NCBI GenBank assembly: GCA_018907035.1 | Contig: JACCIC010000038.1 | Span: 1,888,001 to 1,952,000, forward strand | DNA: 64,000 nucleotides | Origin: Sycobia sp. Sy_11 | Lineage: Eukaryota > Arthropoda > Insecta > Hymenoptera > Epichrysomallidae | Reading direction: 5' to 3' | Shown: positions 32,990-44,930 of the stretch, piece by piece | How the letters are laid out: the number at the start of each line of letters is the position of its first letter | Numbering within the stretch: the stretch's first letter is position 1 | Program-made: the position numbers and the translations under genes | Notes under the pieces: generated by a model | What the model saw: the letters and a program-made list of their open reading frames with translations, nothing else | Told to the model about the DNA's origin: nothing | Databases searched by the model: none

Positions 32990-35298
32990 ATTAACTGTTA
33001 TTAATCAAATTATAATCAAAAACCAGTTCACGTAAACATTTATGTAAATTCTTGGAAAAACGTAATTTATAAGTATAGGAATATTGTAAATATACGTACG
33101 AACACGATGAGCTAAATAAGCTCACAATAAAGCTTCATATAAGCCTGAATAAATTTTAAAAATTAATAAATAAAGTCATAAATAAAGTTTGACGCTTGAG
33201 ATACATTCATGTTAGATTTTCATCATACAATGACTTAACATGTTTGACGTTTTACTATATACATTTTTTAGGATTTATTTACGCATTTGATCAAGTAGTT
33301 GGTATAATGAGTTCTAAACGTTAGCTTCTTACCGAAAAATTACTTACATAAATATTTCTTCTGAATTCAAAAGCCAGTACTTTTAATTCTACGAGAATAG
33401 TATTTTTAGGTGTACTTTTTTATAGCCCATAGCTTTTTTCATATTACGGAAATTTGTATTTTTTCTAATGATTTTCTATAATTTTCTATTTATACTTCTG
33501 ATAAATCTTATATAGCTTTTATAAAAGATAAGAAGGGTCGAATGAGAAGAACCCCAAATATTAATCTTAAAAATCGAAAGCAGTTATTGGATTTAATAAT
33601 GTGCTCATTAATTAAGTTTTAATTTAATTTCAAAGTGTCAAATTTAAGCCTACTTTTAATAAATTTAAAAAACAATCTGTGTAATTTATTTATAATGTTG
33701 GTTTCATTTTATCGATGTGTTCTTCCGGTTTTATATATACCTATGTGCGAAAACTGAAGATATGAAAAAATCCTGGCTCATTTTGACTGAGACGAATATG
33801 TGCTATTTGTAAGACGAATCTAATGTCCATTTTATTGAATACTTTTAATAACATAGTAATTATTAGGTAAACCTCTGATATTACTATTCGCTTTGCTTAG
33901 CAAATTTCCAAAAACGTATATGCCATATTTACATATTTGCCCATAGGTAAATCTGCTCTTTTTTTATGTTTGGATTCTGAACTTTTGATGTTCTTGAATA
34001 TTGTCTACTTTGAGCGTTAATTGCAATAGACCTGCGAACAAGCACATTTACCACTTACTTCTAAATGTAGATGCATATAATCTAGAATTATTACTAAAAA
34101 ATTATTTTTTTGTCCATATTATTATAATTATTATCAATTACACTTTTACTGTTAGATTTCCATATACTTGCGAGTACTGACCACGAGTTTGTAAACAGTT
34201 GTTCGATTCATAATCCTAATGGGTGATAATATTACACTGAACTCAGATGTTTACAACGTCATTAGTCTCGACTAGCTATTTTCTCCTAAGTCTGACAATT
34301 AAATAAATGTCTGATAATGTCATCTAGTATACGTATTATTTCCTGACATTTTTTAATCTAAGTATCTATTCTTATATCTTAAGCTTTCATTTAATATAAT
34401 TATTTCTATATTATTATTCTCATTTTTATTAAGTATAGAAAACATTTTCGATGACTATTGAATAATTATTATTTTATATTGTACGTATATATGAACAAAT
34501 GTGTATTATTACTTACGCAGAAATATTGTTGCAATTATCTTATTTAAATTTATTATTCAATTATACTGATGCTTAAAGATGAAAATATTTAAGGAGTCCT
34601 AACGAACTAAATCACAGTATTAATTGATATTTTGAGATCACGTAAATAAACTATACGCGATTCATTTGTAAAATTTGATAGTCGTCAGTTTTTTCAAGAA
34701 AATTAATGTTGAAAAATTTGTAGTTTCACGGGTAATCTAATTATGGGACATCACCTTAAGTTGATTAATATTTATAAATGAAATCCGAAATTAACCAAAA
34801 AGTACGTTTATCCGTGCTGAAAAAAACACTAGTTTTAAGGTATAAAAATAATTTGACTTTATTCTTTTACTCTTAAACTGTTTTTGTACGTAATTACCTT
34901 AGACTTCCATACATGTTTTGTATTTGGTACAAATTTTTTATATTCTTAGAACTTTTCTTTGTTTCGTCTTTTCCATTCCTGTCGCAATTTCTTGCTATGC
35001 TCGCTTTGCACTAACATTACTGAACAGTCTAAAAAACATTTACATACAGTATCGTCATGATTCTGCGATTATTTTTCTCGGCTCATTTTTATTTTCTTTG
35101 GACTACTTTCACACCTATATTATCATTTTCCTATAAAGAAAATGTTTTGATCACTCCCAAAGAACCTGAGACATCAGTCGGTAGAATTTTTAATAAAATT
35201 TATTTTTAAGAATTTTAGGCAGATCTTGGTACGTATTCGTAAGATGAAATAATATACGTTATTTTTTATTGGTTTAAGTACTATTTTTGCTAATAAAA
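32990..35298. other. AT-rich spacer
   Basis: No gene or repeat recognised. The longest frame (34,918-35,136, hydrophobic) looks like a composition artefact of T-rich sequence. Confidence 0.55.
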
Positions 35299-36450
35299 GG
35301 AGCATAGTGGTCTAGTCATAGAGTACGGTCTTCGTAGTTGAATTGTCCCAGGTTCAAAATCAGTCATTTCCGTTGTACTTTTCATGTAGTAATTTGTGAT
35401 ACCGGATGCTTTAGGAATGACGAATATTCATTTGAAAAAATTTGCAGATAAAGATTCAATTTTTCTGAGGGTTCGAAAGACGAATTGGTTCCTATCTCTG
35501 GTAATCCGTAAGCCTTCATCTTACAAGAAACATTCATCGGACCTAGTGTTTGGCAGGATTGAAGTAACCGTCTCCAGATGTTACGAATCTCCTGCGACCG
35601 TACTTAGTTGGTCAAACATAAAAAATGAAGTCTCTGTTGACAGAGTGGGCGATTCAATTGATACAACCTTCCAACTACCAAAAACGTGTGTAACTGTGAA
35701 TTCCATAGCTGCAAATGGATTCAACTGCCATTAACACAGAGAAGGCCGAGTAGAATAATGTGCTTACTAGAAGGGATACAGGACTTGCCATTACAAACAC
35801 CGTGTGCTTTACGAACCAGCTCTTCTTCAAATCTTCCCAAGCAATCACTGGCAGCGAAGATAGTAGCGCTCTAAGAACTTGGTCACATAGTATATCGAGG
35901 TATTTTAGGGTAAAAATATCTTTCCGAAGTCGACAACTGTCCCTTCCTCATTGTCGGCGATCGGTAGAAGACCGGAAATTATATTAGGAGTTTTCGGGTC
36001 CTACGAGAAGTGTAATAGTCTGGTTTCAGAACATCATAAAGCCGACAGAAAGACTGTTCTCCAGAGTCCTTGCTCAATGTCATCGACCAGAAGAAGGTGC
36101 AAAAGCTCTGATGATACGGATCGAGAGCTTCTGCACTTTGTGCATAGAAGAATACCAGGCTCGAAAACTTCGGAACATCATATCACCGACGGAAAGATAG
36201 TTCTCCAAAGTCGCCCTCTATGCTTCGGATCGTACCCCGTCCATCACTACTTGCGACTGTATTCATAATACCTTACTACAAAGTAGCATCAAGCAAGTAG
36301 TACAATAGGCGAGATTGAAACATTGAGACTCATACTATTCGTCTATCGCCAACCAACCAATTAACAACAGCAGATCTCAGTCAGCCTTGACTCGAAGGCA
36401 TCTGGGATCTAATCATACCTTAATAAATTAAGGTCTACCTATCAACTTTG
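35299..36450 (+). repeat. Unclassified repeat with tRNA-like head
   Basis: It starts GGAGCATAGTGGTCTAGTCA then TAGAGTACGG (A-box-like) and carries GGTTCAAAATC (B-box-like) about 30 bp on, resembling the head of a tRNA-derived SINE. The following ~1.1 kb is more GC-rich than its surroundings. It contains a diverged 45-bp direct duplication (36,027-36,070 and 36,171-36,216; both with GAACATCATA and TTCTCCARAGTC) and a hairpin GTGCAAAAGCTCT / AGAGCTTCTGCAC (36,098-36,137). A 112-residue frame (35,396-35,734) resembles no family I know. Both boundaries are uncertain. Confidence 0.4.
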
Positions 36451-37595
36451 GATCACTTTTACAAAGGCAGTTGGAGTTATCGCCCGTCTATTATGATGTT
36501 ATATGCGCTGTCATCTTAGTACGGGTATCGAACCTAATATTGTGGTGTATTTGGTGGAAGAAACTCTCGGATCATCTATCCCTCTGCAAGGTCATTTTCA
36601 TCCTCGAGAAGGCACAAGCTAGACAGCTGAGATATTTTCAAATAATATTCGTTTTTTCATTTTATTACAAACTTTACTACACTTTATTTCATTTTTTACG
36701 CAAAATTGAATACAAAATCTTTGTTCCATTTCTTTCACATATGAAAATCGCCGAGCTCAAAAAGCACGCATACGTTAGCGGCTGCCACTTAAAAAGTAAG
36801 CAATGAATATTGCTGAAAATTGTACTATATTTCAGGGGCATGCGTACCAACAGAACAAAAAAATTTTTTGTAGGCGGATTATTCAAAACCGCGACATTTA
36901 AAAATTTTCGTTCCTTTTTAAACACACCTTGTAAATTTAAATTTTTAAGTTTCGTTGTCGTATTTTGGAATTGTGCGCCTGAGAAAAATGAATAGAAAGA
37001 GAAGTTATAGTACCATAGCCAGAGACCATTCATGCCTACTCTAAAATATAACATCGATCATCAAATGATTCCACTCTCAAATTTATTTAATGGTGAAACT
37101 TTTCAAATATGCTAAAACTCAAGAAATATTTAGTACATAGAGACACAAGTTTGTTTTCAACCATACATATAAGATTCGTTATTATTTTTTAAATAAAGCA
37201 AGTTTGACGACGTGATAATATATATTCAAAAAAGTAATTTTTAAAACTACTTTAAAAAAATTAATTAATAGACCCATTTTTTATTTTCAGTATTATAAAT
37301 TTGTCATTTGCGATATTTTAAATATCTAAGAATTTGTTAATATCAAAATGATTTTTGCATTTTTTTAATTGTTGTTAATATTAAATCAACTTTTCTCAAA
37401 TGGACATTTCAAATTATCAAAATTAGTTTAAATAGTTCAATGAAAGCTTAATTAAACTAAAATTATACTATGAATGCTAAGAAAAGTAATTTATTGTTTT
37501 TTTCATATATAAGACATACGTCTACTATGAAATGAGAATTAATAGATATAATCAGGTGTGCTTTTAAATGTATATGAATTTTAAATTGTATTGTT
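36451..37595. other. AT-rich spacer
   Basis: Frames of 111-121 residues overlap on opposite strands at 36,471-37,054, but their Phe/Lys/Asn-rich composition and mutual overlap make coding unlikely. Confidence 0.5.
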
Positions 37596-38262
37596 GTTGT
37601 ATGCCGATGCATAGGCCCTTTAGAGTCTTGCGCGGGTTTACGCCGAATGCCTAAAATCACCGTAACCCCCTTTCTTCGCCGCGGCGACTCCGGGCCAATC
37701 AGCGCTTGCAACTACCAATGGCGCCACAGGAGTCACCAGCGCAAAAGAAATAAAAGAAAGGGGCTACGGAAGAAACAGACAGAAAGGAGCGGGAGGAAGT
37801 GAGATCCGGACCTCCCGGGATCTCGGACGGCCCACCCATACAACAGAAATAAAACTATTCTAAAACCAAACTAGTGCCTTGTGATTTTCACGTCAAAACA
37901 GATTAAGGCCACAGACCGAAGAGAGAGCGGCGCACCCCCGCGCCGCAGACCGACCAAGGAAGAGAGGGCAAGCGCGGCCGCACCTATAGCGACCGTGCAT
38001 TGAGAGAGAGAGAAAGAGATAGAGAGAGCCAGCACTGCCGCACGCCGCACCTCCAATAGAGGCCGGGCAGAGAGAGAGGGCAAGCGCCGCCGCACCAATA
38101 GTGGCCGGGCGGAGAGAGAGGGAGCAGCGCCGCCGCACGGCACTCCACCAATAGCGGCCGAGCGGGCCACCCCCGCATGCTCCACTAACGGCAGCTCGAG
38201 AGAGAGCACTGAACGAGCCGCCGCAGTGAGGTCTACCACAGCTGGTAGCTGCAAGGCCTATG
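37596..38262 (+). repeat. GC-rich island with LTR-like and GA-rich repeat segments
   Basis: The island is sharply bounded by AT-rich DNA. The first half (to about 37,911) has features of an LTR end: GC-rich U3-like sequence, AATAAA at 37,850, then GCCTTGTGATTTTCACG and a CA terminus near 37,911. The second half holds repeated motifs: AGAGAGAGRGGGCAAGCGC, CGCCGCACC and CAATAGNGGCCG recur every ~45-60 bp. CpG dinucleotides are frequent. A solo LTR plus leader, or a CpG island of an unseen gene, are both possible. Arg-rich frames here follow from composition. Confidence 0.45.
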
Positions 38263-38449
38263 TGTATATGTTTTTAGACTCTTTTTTCTCTGTCAAAGGT
38301 CAGTATTGTTAAAAACATGTAATATTTATGAAAAAATTAATTAAAATGGATGCCAAAAGCTGAAGAATTGTAATATATACAAACTAATCTCGAAAACTTT
38401 ATATATGATCAAGATGTAATAAATCCATTAATTAAGTTTAAATAATATA

Positions 38450-39697
38450 TTAGCAGTGTGAATAAGTCTTTCCCGTTTTTTGTAAGAGATGGCGCCACCA
38501 ATACTGTGCGAGTATTCAATGGTGACATATGTCATAATCAAAGCTTATTCATATGTCAACAATTCCATACTAACACATTAGTTAAAATTTTTTCACATCA
38601 TAAATTTTTGATATCGTGAAAATGTCGAAATTTGAGCCGCGTCGACGTCATTTGCGGGAAGTTTCACTTTATTGGTTCAATTTGAAGAAATCTGCTGTCG
38701 AGACGCATCGATTGCTTCAGGAGGCTTATGGAGAAGGTTGTGTCGATGATTCAAGTGTTCGCGGATGGTTTCGACGCTTCAAAAGCGGTGATTTGAAGAT
38801 CGAGAATTGGCGACTTTGCTTGATGAAGATTCTTGTCAAACGCAAGAAGAACTTGCTGAAGCATTGGGAGTTGACCGAACAACCATTTCCAAGCGTTTGA
38901 AAGCCATGGGAATGATCCAAAAGCAAGGAAATTGGGTGCCGTACGAACTGAAGCTGAGAGACGTCGAACGGCGTTTTTTCACTTGCGAACAGCTGCTTCA
39001 GCGACATAAAAGAAAGGGTTTTCTGCATCGTATCTTGACTGGCGATGAAAAGTGGATACGTTACGATAATCCGAAGCGAAGAAAATCATGGGGACTACCC
39101 GGCCATGCATCATCATCGACGGCCAAGCCAAATATTCATGGCGCCAAGCTCATGCTCTGTATATGGTGGGACCAGCTAGGTGTGGTTTACTATGAGCTTC
39201 TGAAACCGAATGAAAGGATCACAGGCGAGGTCTATCGACGACAATTGATGCGTTTGAGCCGCGCACTGCGAGAAAAACGGCCACAATACTCCGACAGGCA
39301 CGACAAAGTTATTTTGCAACATGACAATGCTCGCCCACATGTTGCACCGCCGGTGAAAACATACTTAGAAACGCTCAAATGGGAAGTCCTACCCCACCCG
39401 CCGTATAGTCCAGACGTTGCTCCGTCTGATTACCATCTCTTCAGATCGATGACGCATGGCATGGCCTGGCTGACCAGCACTTCCATTCCTACGAGGAAGC
39501 CAAAAAATGGGTGGATGACTGGATAGAGGCCAAACCGGTCGAATTTTTTCGCAACGGGATTCGTATGTTGCCAGAAAGATGGGAAAAAGTTGTAGCTAGC
39601 GATGGCCAATACTTTCAATAATTCATTTGTAACCATTTTTTCACAATAAAGGCTCAAAATTTGAAAAAAAACGGGAAAGACTTATTCACATACCTGA
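38450..39697 (+). mobile_element. Mariner family A, copy 2
   Basis: Ends TTAGCAGTGTGAATAAGTC and ...GACTTATTCACATACCTGA with TA at 38,448-38,449 and 39,698-39,699. Opposite orientation to copies 1 and 3. Nearly identical to copy 3 apart from a 43-bp deletion and a 5-bp insertion. Confidence 0.9.
38616..39620 (+). pseudogene. Mariner transposase (family A, copy 2), two frameshifts
   Basis: It starts MKMSKFEPRRRHLREVSLYW. After FKSGD a 43-bp deletion removes the DVEDKERSGRPQIFEDRE linker and shifts the frame. A long frame (38,807-39,526) then covers EELAEALGVDRTTISKRL, TGDEKWIRYDNPKRRKSW, ILQHDNARPHVAPP and SPDVAPSDYHLF, so all three catalytic Asp are present. A 5-bp duplication (GCATG, near 39,459) shifts it again before the C-terminus. 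Inactive but young. Confidence 0.9.
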
Positions 39698-39699
39698 TA

Positions 39700-41149
39700 T
39701 GATGTCACTTTTTATCAATTATTTTCTATTAGAAAATTAGAAAAAAATGTCTTCTTAATAATCTTAAATTTCTTTTTACTTTTCGTTCGAATTTAGATAT
39801 AAAAATGGTGCAGCAATAACAAATGTCATAAAAAATGAACAAATTTACATATATAAATCAGAATTAACACATATGCAGCGGTCTTAAACAAAGTGTAATG
39901 CTTAAAGAAATACAAAATCATAGTTTAATCAATTAAAAAAAACAAGATAAAAAGTTAAGAGGTTTCAAAGTAAATATAGGTTCTAGTATTATTAATATTC
40001 AGTCAAATCTTTTAAAAGCAAATGCTATAACAATTTAAAATTTGTAAATATATACATCTAATACGCTTACAGAAAATGAATATAAAAATATTGATATGAA
40101 TATTATGATATTGATCGTCTGATTATTATGCAACATGATGTTGAGAAAATAATTATAATATCAATTGAATCATTCATAAGATACTCCAAAATATATTTCA
40201 GTTAGAGCTTTTTATCATTTTGATTTTACAATTATAGAACTCGTAATTTATTCTAGGCTGACGTAAAAAATGAGTAAGAACTGATTTGAACAAGAAGAAA
40301 TTACTTTACTAAATTATTTTACTAGATTCCTTATACTAAATAAACTGTATTAATGTATGGAAATACAATTTAGATAAAGGTTGTCTTATATGTCTTATAC
40401 GTTCTCTGAAATGTCTTATGTTTTAAAAGTGCATAGGTGTTAATTATTAAGAAAATTTTCTCATAGAATATATCTAGCAGAGTATCTATTTGCAAATACT
40501 TTTCATGCTTGAATTTAGATTTCCAATATATCGCAATCAAATCATAGTTTAGGATAGTTTAATGTGATAATTTTAAATTATAGTAAATATATAGACTGGT
40601 AGATAAACGATTTAATATGAACAATAATTTGAAATAATAAGTGGCATGGTGTGTATTAAGATAAAAAGGATGGTCACATATATTGTTTACTTCTAAAATG
40701 TCGAAATTAGAACATTACAAATCATAAGTGTAGCTTTTTCAAAGAGGATTGAAATATTAAATATCAATCTTAAAGAAGAGCCAATATAGCTAATATTAAA
40801 ATCTGGAAACACATTCTACCTATATACAGTAGTACTCTAACTTATAAAATAAAAATGTGAGATATACTTATTTGGTACCCACCCAAACCTGCAAACTATA
40901 AGACAACTATCGTAAATAAAAATCCAACAACTCTGAAGCTAATTTTCTTAATTGATATTTAGTCAATTGCTTTTGGCTATAGGTTTTTCCTGCTCTATAA
41001 GCAGAACGCTTATAATATGACGAGTGCGTAAGAGGTAGCACTTAGCTTTCAAACAGAGCTAGGGATATGAACAAACTATAAATAAAGGATTGGCAGATAA
41101 CATGAGTCTGAGTGCAAAACAAAGTTTTGAATTTAATAAAATCCGGTAA

Positions 41150-41205
<56 letters not shown>

Positions 41206-41345
41206 AAGTTCAATTAATTCCGGTGACTGTAAATCGATCGTTCGGAGTTCCTTCTTTATTTTAGTGCGATGCATAGGATGTAATTTCTTATGATATGCCG
41301 ACTTCAGTTGACAGGTTGGAATAAAGCCCTAAACAAATAACGTCT
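39700..41345. other. AT-rich spacer with a (TA)n tract at 41,152-41,199
   Basis: No gene recognised. The (TA)n tract is about 48 bp long. Confidence 0.6.
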
Positions 41346-41640
41346 TCTATACGAGCAAAGGCGCAACAAAGTGATTTTTTACACTGTAAGGCTGGGCCTC
41401 ATTTTGTAAAACTAATAAAAACATACCTAGAAATACTACAATGGAAAGTTATACCTCACCTACCATATTCATGTAAGATAGCTTTTTTTGCTATTTTACT
41501 GAGATCTTTTTATAGTTTCACCTATTTGGTTCGATGGCATACGTCCTAGCTGACTAGAGCTTTCAGTCTTATGAAGAAGGTGAAAAATAGATTTATTCTG
41601 GATTACCTGAAATGACATTTTTTTAAAAAAAGGCAATATT
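41346..41640 (+). pseudogene. Ancient mariner transposase relic (C-terminal)
   Basis: It reads AGPHFVKLIKTYLEILQWKV then IPHLPYS, which aligns with ARPHVAPPVKTYLETLKWEV / LPHPPYS of family A. Later words match the YHLFRSM and SYEEAKKW blocks (FDGIRPS..., QSYEEGEK). Stops, shifts and loss of both Asp show great age; no TIRs remain. Related to family A but much older. Confidence 0.6.
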
Positions 41641-42518
41641 TTATTCAAGGTCCTAATATAATTATATTTAGCTGCCAATAAGTACATAATCATCCAGTGT
41701 GGTAGGAGGCCTGTATCTTTAGATAGATCCATCATTCCCTCTTATATACGTATTAGAAATTCTGTTTTGTCTTTCTATGTTATTATCATTTTATATGTTT
41801 ATAATAAAGTCTACTGAGGATGCAAATAATAACCATGCCACAATAACATTAATCGCATTTATCAATGAACTGTAGTTTTTATATTCTATACATTAATTTT
41901 TGTTCTATATGCACTGTCTAATCATAGACTCTTAATTAAATTTGATTTGCGTTAATTTTTATCTTAAGTATGTTCAATAGTATATATTGACATTCATATG
42001 ATCGAGTTAGATATCACGCAAGTGGACACGTTAGGTAACACATACAAAGTGAAACAATTGCGAGCTGTATTATATCTGAGTAGCATAATTTAAAAAGTTA
42101 TATCAAATAATTTAAAGAATAATTTTTCTCATAAATGACCAATTATATCCTGTTAACAGTTTTCCACTTTCTAAATTAACGTTTGTATAAAAAGGTTTAT
42201 TTTCTTATTGGCAGAGCGAATCCTTCTATATATTCAAAAACTTTATTACTCAATATTAAGTTCAAGTATTTTACTCATGAACAAAATGCTACAGTTGAAA
42301 ATATAAACAAGATCTATATGTTATAAATATTTATTATATAAATATTGGCTATAAATAATAAATTACCAATCAAGTTATTATTAATTTTATATATCTTTAA
42401 AAATACTTTTTCTATTAGCCAAAAATCTCATAAGTAAAAAGTTCATGAAAACTTATTTGTTGCAAGAAGAATGAGTTTTACTCAAAATTTTTTTTCTAAA
42501 TTCAGAAATAATTTTTTT
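41641..42518. other. AT-rich spacer
   Basis: No gene recognised. If the protease fragment beginning at 42,737 was a gene, this could be part of its upstream intron. Confidence 0.5.
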
Positions 42519-42714
42519 TTTGTTATTTAACGTCGGTATATTTATGCTTCCAAATACCGGTGCTAATCAGCGACGGAGGTCTACGATGTGTTTGTAAACA
42601 AAGCACATGTAAATTATTACAGCGGTGCTTATGTCAATCGGCCGAGACCGCGATTTGAACTCGGATCACCAAGTTATTAGTAATTCGGTCTAGCGATCGA
42701 GCCATCGTAGGCCT
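42519..42714 (-). mobile_element. tRNA-derived SINE, copy 2
   Basis: Similar to 32,781-32,977 along its whole length (shared TTATTTAACGTCG, CGGAGGTCTACGATGTGTTTG and TAGCGATCGAGCCATCGTAG). The tRNA-like head is on the minus strand (42,633-42,714). No exact target duplication found. It ends about 20 bp before a splice-acceptor-like TTTTATTGCAG of the protease fragment. Confidence 0.78.
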
Positions 42715-43051
42715 TTTATAATTAATTTTATTGCAGTTAATGGTTTCAAATTAGAAGAAATTATTGGCGGTGATCAAGCAACAAACATATCAATTTAATT
42801 ATCATGTGTCTATACAAAAAGATGGGGAGAAGGGATCATTCACGATGAATATATAATCACAGCTGCTCACTGCGTTAGCGATGAATTAGAAACACCTTTT
42901 ATAAATGGTTATTTAAGTATCGAAGCATTAGCGATTGATTTAAAATCTTCAAGTGGGCCCCAAATAGAAATCAAAATAAAGAAAATCTTTTTACCTAAAA
43001 TTTATAGTTCTACTTCGAATTTCAGTCAGCCAAATAAAATTAATGTAGATA

Positions 43052-44335
43052 CGAGGGTGGATTGATAAGTTTCCGGCCTGACCAAGAAAAACAACGTTTT
43101 TCAGAATTTTTTTTCTTTCTCAACATAATCTCTTCCAAGGTTGATACATTTCACATAAACGTTTTCTAGTCTAGTAATACCATCTCTATAGCCTCATTCG
43201 TCAAGCTCCTCAAAATATCCATTTACAGTTTCGATTACTTCTTAATTGTCTGCAAATCTCTTACCGCCAAACCATTTTTTGAGGTTAGGAAACAGATAAT
43301 AGTTAATCGGGGCTAGGTCTGAAGAGTAGGGAGGGTGTGGGATCAATTCAAACTTCATATCGTTGATTTTAGCCAGCGCAACGATTGACGTGTGCGCTGG
43401 TGCGTTATCGTGATGAAACAAGATTTTTTTCTTCACCAGATGAGGTCGTTTAATTTTCACTTCGTGGCTCAAACGTTGCAATAAGTCTGCGTAGTATTGT
43501 CCAGTGATAGTTTTAACTTTTTCCAAGTAATCAATGTAGACAATGCCTCTTGCATCCCAAAAAACAGAAGCAATAACCTTGTTTGCTGAAAAAATTGTTT
43601 TTGCCTTCTTTGAAGTTGGTTCCCCTGATCCAATCCACTGTTTAAACTGTTGTTTGGTTTCAGGAGTGTAGTGGAGGATCCAAGTTTCGTCAATGGTTAC
43701 GAATCGACGCAAAAATTCGCTTAGATTACGCTTATACAACACCAAATTGGCGGTAGAAATGTTCTTTCGAATCAATAATTGGTCGAACGTTAGCAAACGC
43801 GGCACCCATCTTGCACAGAGCTTTTCCATATACAAATGTTGGTGCAAAATATTTTGTACACATTCATATGACATCTTACAGGTCTCAGCTATTTCACGCA
43901 CATTTAATCTGCGGTCTTGCAGCACTATTTGATCGATTTTCTCGATCATATTTGGATTTGTGACCTCAATGGGGCGTCCTGAGCGAGGCTCATGAGAGAT
44001 GCTCACGCGACCCTTTTTAAACTCGGAAACCCACTACTTAACGGTTGAATATGACAGGGAGGATGTCCCCAGTGTTCAGTCTCTCTGTTCTTCAATTTTC
44101 TTCATCGTTAACCCCTTCAAATAAAAGTATTTGATGATGATTTTCCAGCTTTTCCATTTTTACGCAAAACACAGAGGGGTCTTGTTGAACATGCTCTGAA
44201 ACCTAAACTAACATGGCGATCGGACTGAAAATGTAGCTACAAGCTGTCTAAGGATGGTACTATAGAACGCCACCTCAAGATAGGCCTAGTGGCGTCATCT
44301 CTTGGTCAGACCGGAAACTTATCAATCCACCCTCG
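43052..44335 (-). mobile_element. Mariner family B, copy 2, inserted in protease exon
   Basis: Ends CGAGGGTGGATTGATAAGTT and ...AACTTATCAATCCACCCTCG, flanked by TA at 43,050-43,051 and 44,336-44,337. About 1.28 kb, so full length. Confidence 0.92.
43242..44006 (-). pseudogene. Mariner transposase (family B, copy 2), catalytic Asp lost
   Basis: A 254-residue open frame lacks the first ~60 residues (a stop lies upstream). Blocks: EPRSGRPIEVTNPNMIEKI, VREIAETCKMSYECVQNIL (HTH), VTIDETWILHYTPETK (first Asp), VFWDARGIVYIDYLE, LFHHDNAPAHTS (second Asp). The third catalytic position reads APINYY instead of APSDYY, so Asp is Asn. It ends at RFADN with a stop where other copies continue NEEV. Inactive on three counts. 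Confidence 0.9.
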
Positions 44336-44639
44336 TATAGCGATATTGCAGGTATATTAAAAATTTTTGAATTTATGTGAATCTAAATCATATTATAGAG
44401 GAAGTAAAAAATATATAAAAAAATATTTTCTACTTTTCATAAATATTATATTTGTAGAGAATAAATTTTCTCATTAAATATCAGAAACGCCAGTAGTATT
44501 GTACTATAACTATTACTTATAAGTCAGTAATATGATACCATACATGATAATCAAAAATTTTTGAAATGTGTTATATATTTAAATCTCAGTTAGAACAGGG
44601 ATTAGGATTCAATAATAACCGTCAATTATATAAACTCTT

Positions 44640-44923
44640 TTACGTAAAGAAAATGTTTCACATTTCCGCAAAACATTTATCGTAATGGTCATGAAACAAA
44701 GGAACTTCAAACTGCAAGAATTTCAATATTACACAAAAGAATGAAGATAGCAAAATCTGATGGTAAATTGAGATTTGTTAAAGCAATAGTGATGCCAAAT
44801 TTTAAATGTGGTCAAGTGTTCCATTCTTATATTGAAACTTGTAATTTATGTGTGACAGTGGTACATCATGACAAAAAATTGTCTGCAGTCTGTATGGTAA
44901 CAGATATGTCAGTGGATAAATAA
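44640..44923 (+). pseudogene. Possible downstream piece of the serine protease
   Basis: An open stretch reads TFPQNIYRNGHETKELQTAR then ISILHKRMKIAKSDGK. The KELQTA-ISIL pattern resembles the segment after the GWG motif of insect S1 proteases (K-LQ-A-V-I). It ends with NFKCGQVFHSYIETCNLC and MSVDK, which I cannot align; no GDSGGP motif is seen. It lies in the same orientation as the protease exon with an intron-sized gap. A chance frame is quite possible. Confidence 0.35.
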
Positions 44924-44930
44924 TTATTTA

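Larger units (their letters stand above)
42737..44351 (+). pseudogene. S1 (trypsin-like) serine protease exon, broken and split by a mariner
   Basis: After an acceptor-like TTTTATTGCAG the exon reads GFKLEEIIGGDQATN (IIGG, the activation N-terminus), NYHVSIQKDG in a shifted frame, then GIIHDEYIITAAHCVSD, the catalytic His motif. Reading continues to NKINVD at 43,050, where a family B mariner is inserted. Host sequence resumes at 44,338 and, with one TA copy discounted, gives V-D-I-A-I-L-Q, the catalytic Asp motif, then CAG|GTATAT, a splice-donor-like end. Defects: an in-frame TAA, frameshifts, loss of the CGGS segment before the His motif, and the insertion. S1 proteases are secreted digestive, clotting or immune enzymes. 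The third catalytic residue (Ser) is not seen. Confidence 0.78.

Noticed and set aside
36689..37054. 121-residue minus-strand frame
   Set aside because: Overlaps plus-strand frames, no recognisable motif, composition typical of AT-rich DNA. It could be part of a repeat, but I cannot support a protein.
37871..38254. Ser/Leu/Arg-rich minus-strand frames in the GC island
   Set aside because: Explained by the GA/CCG repeat composition in all three phases.
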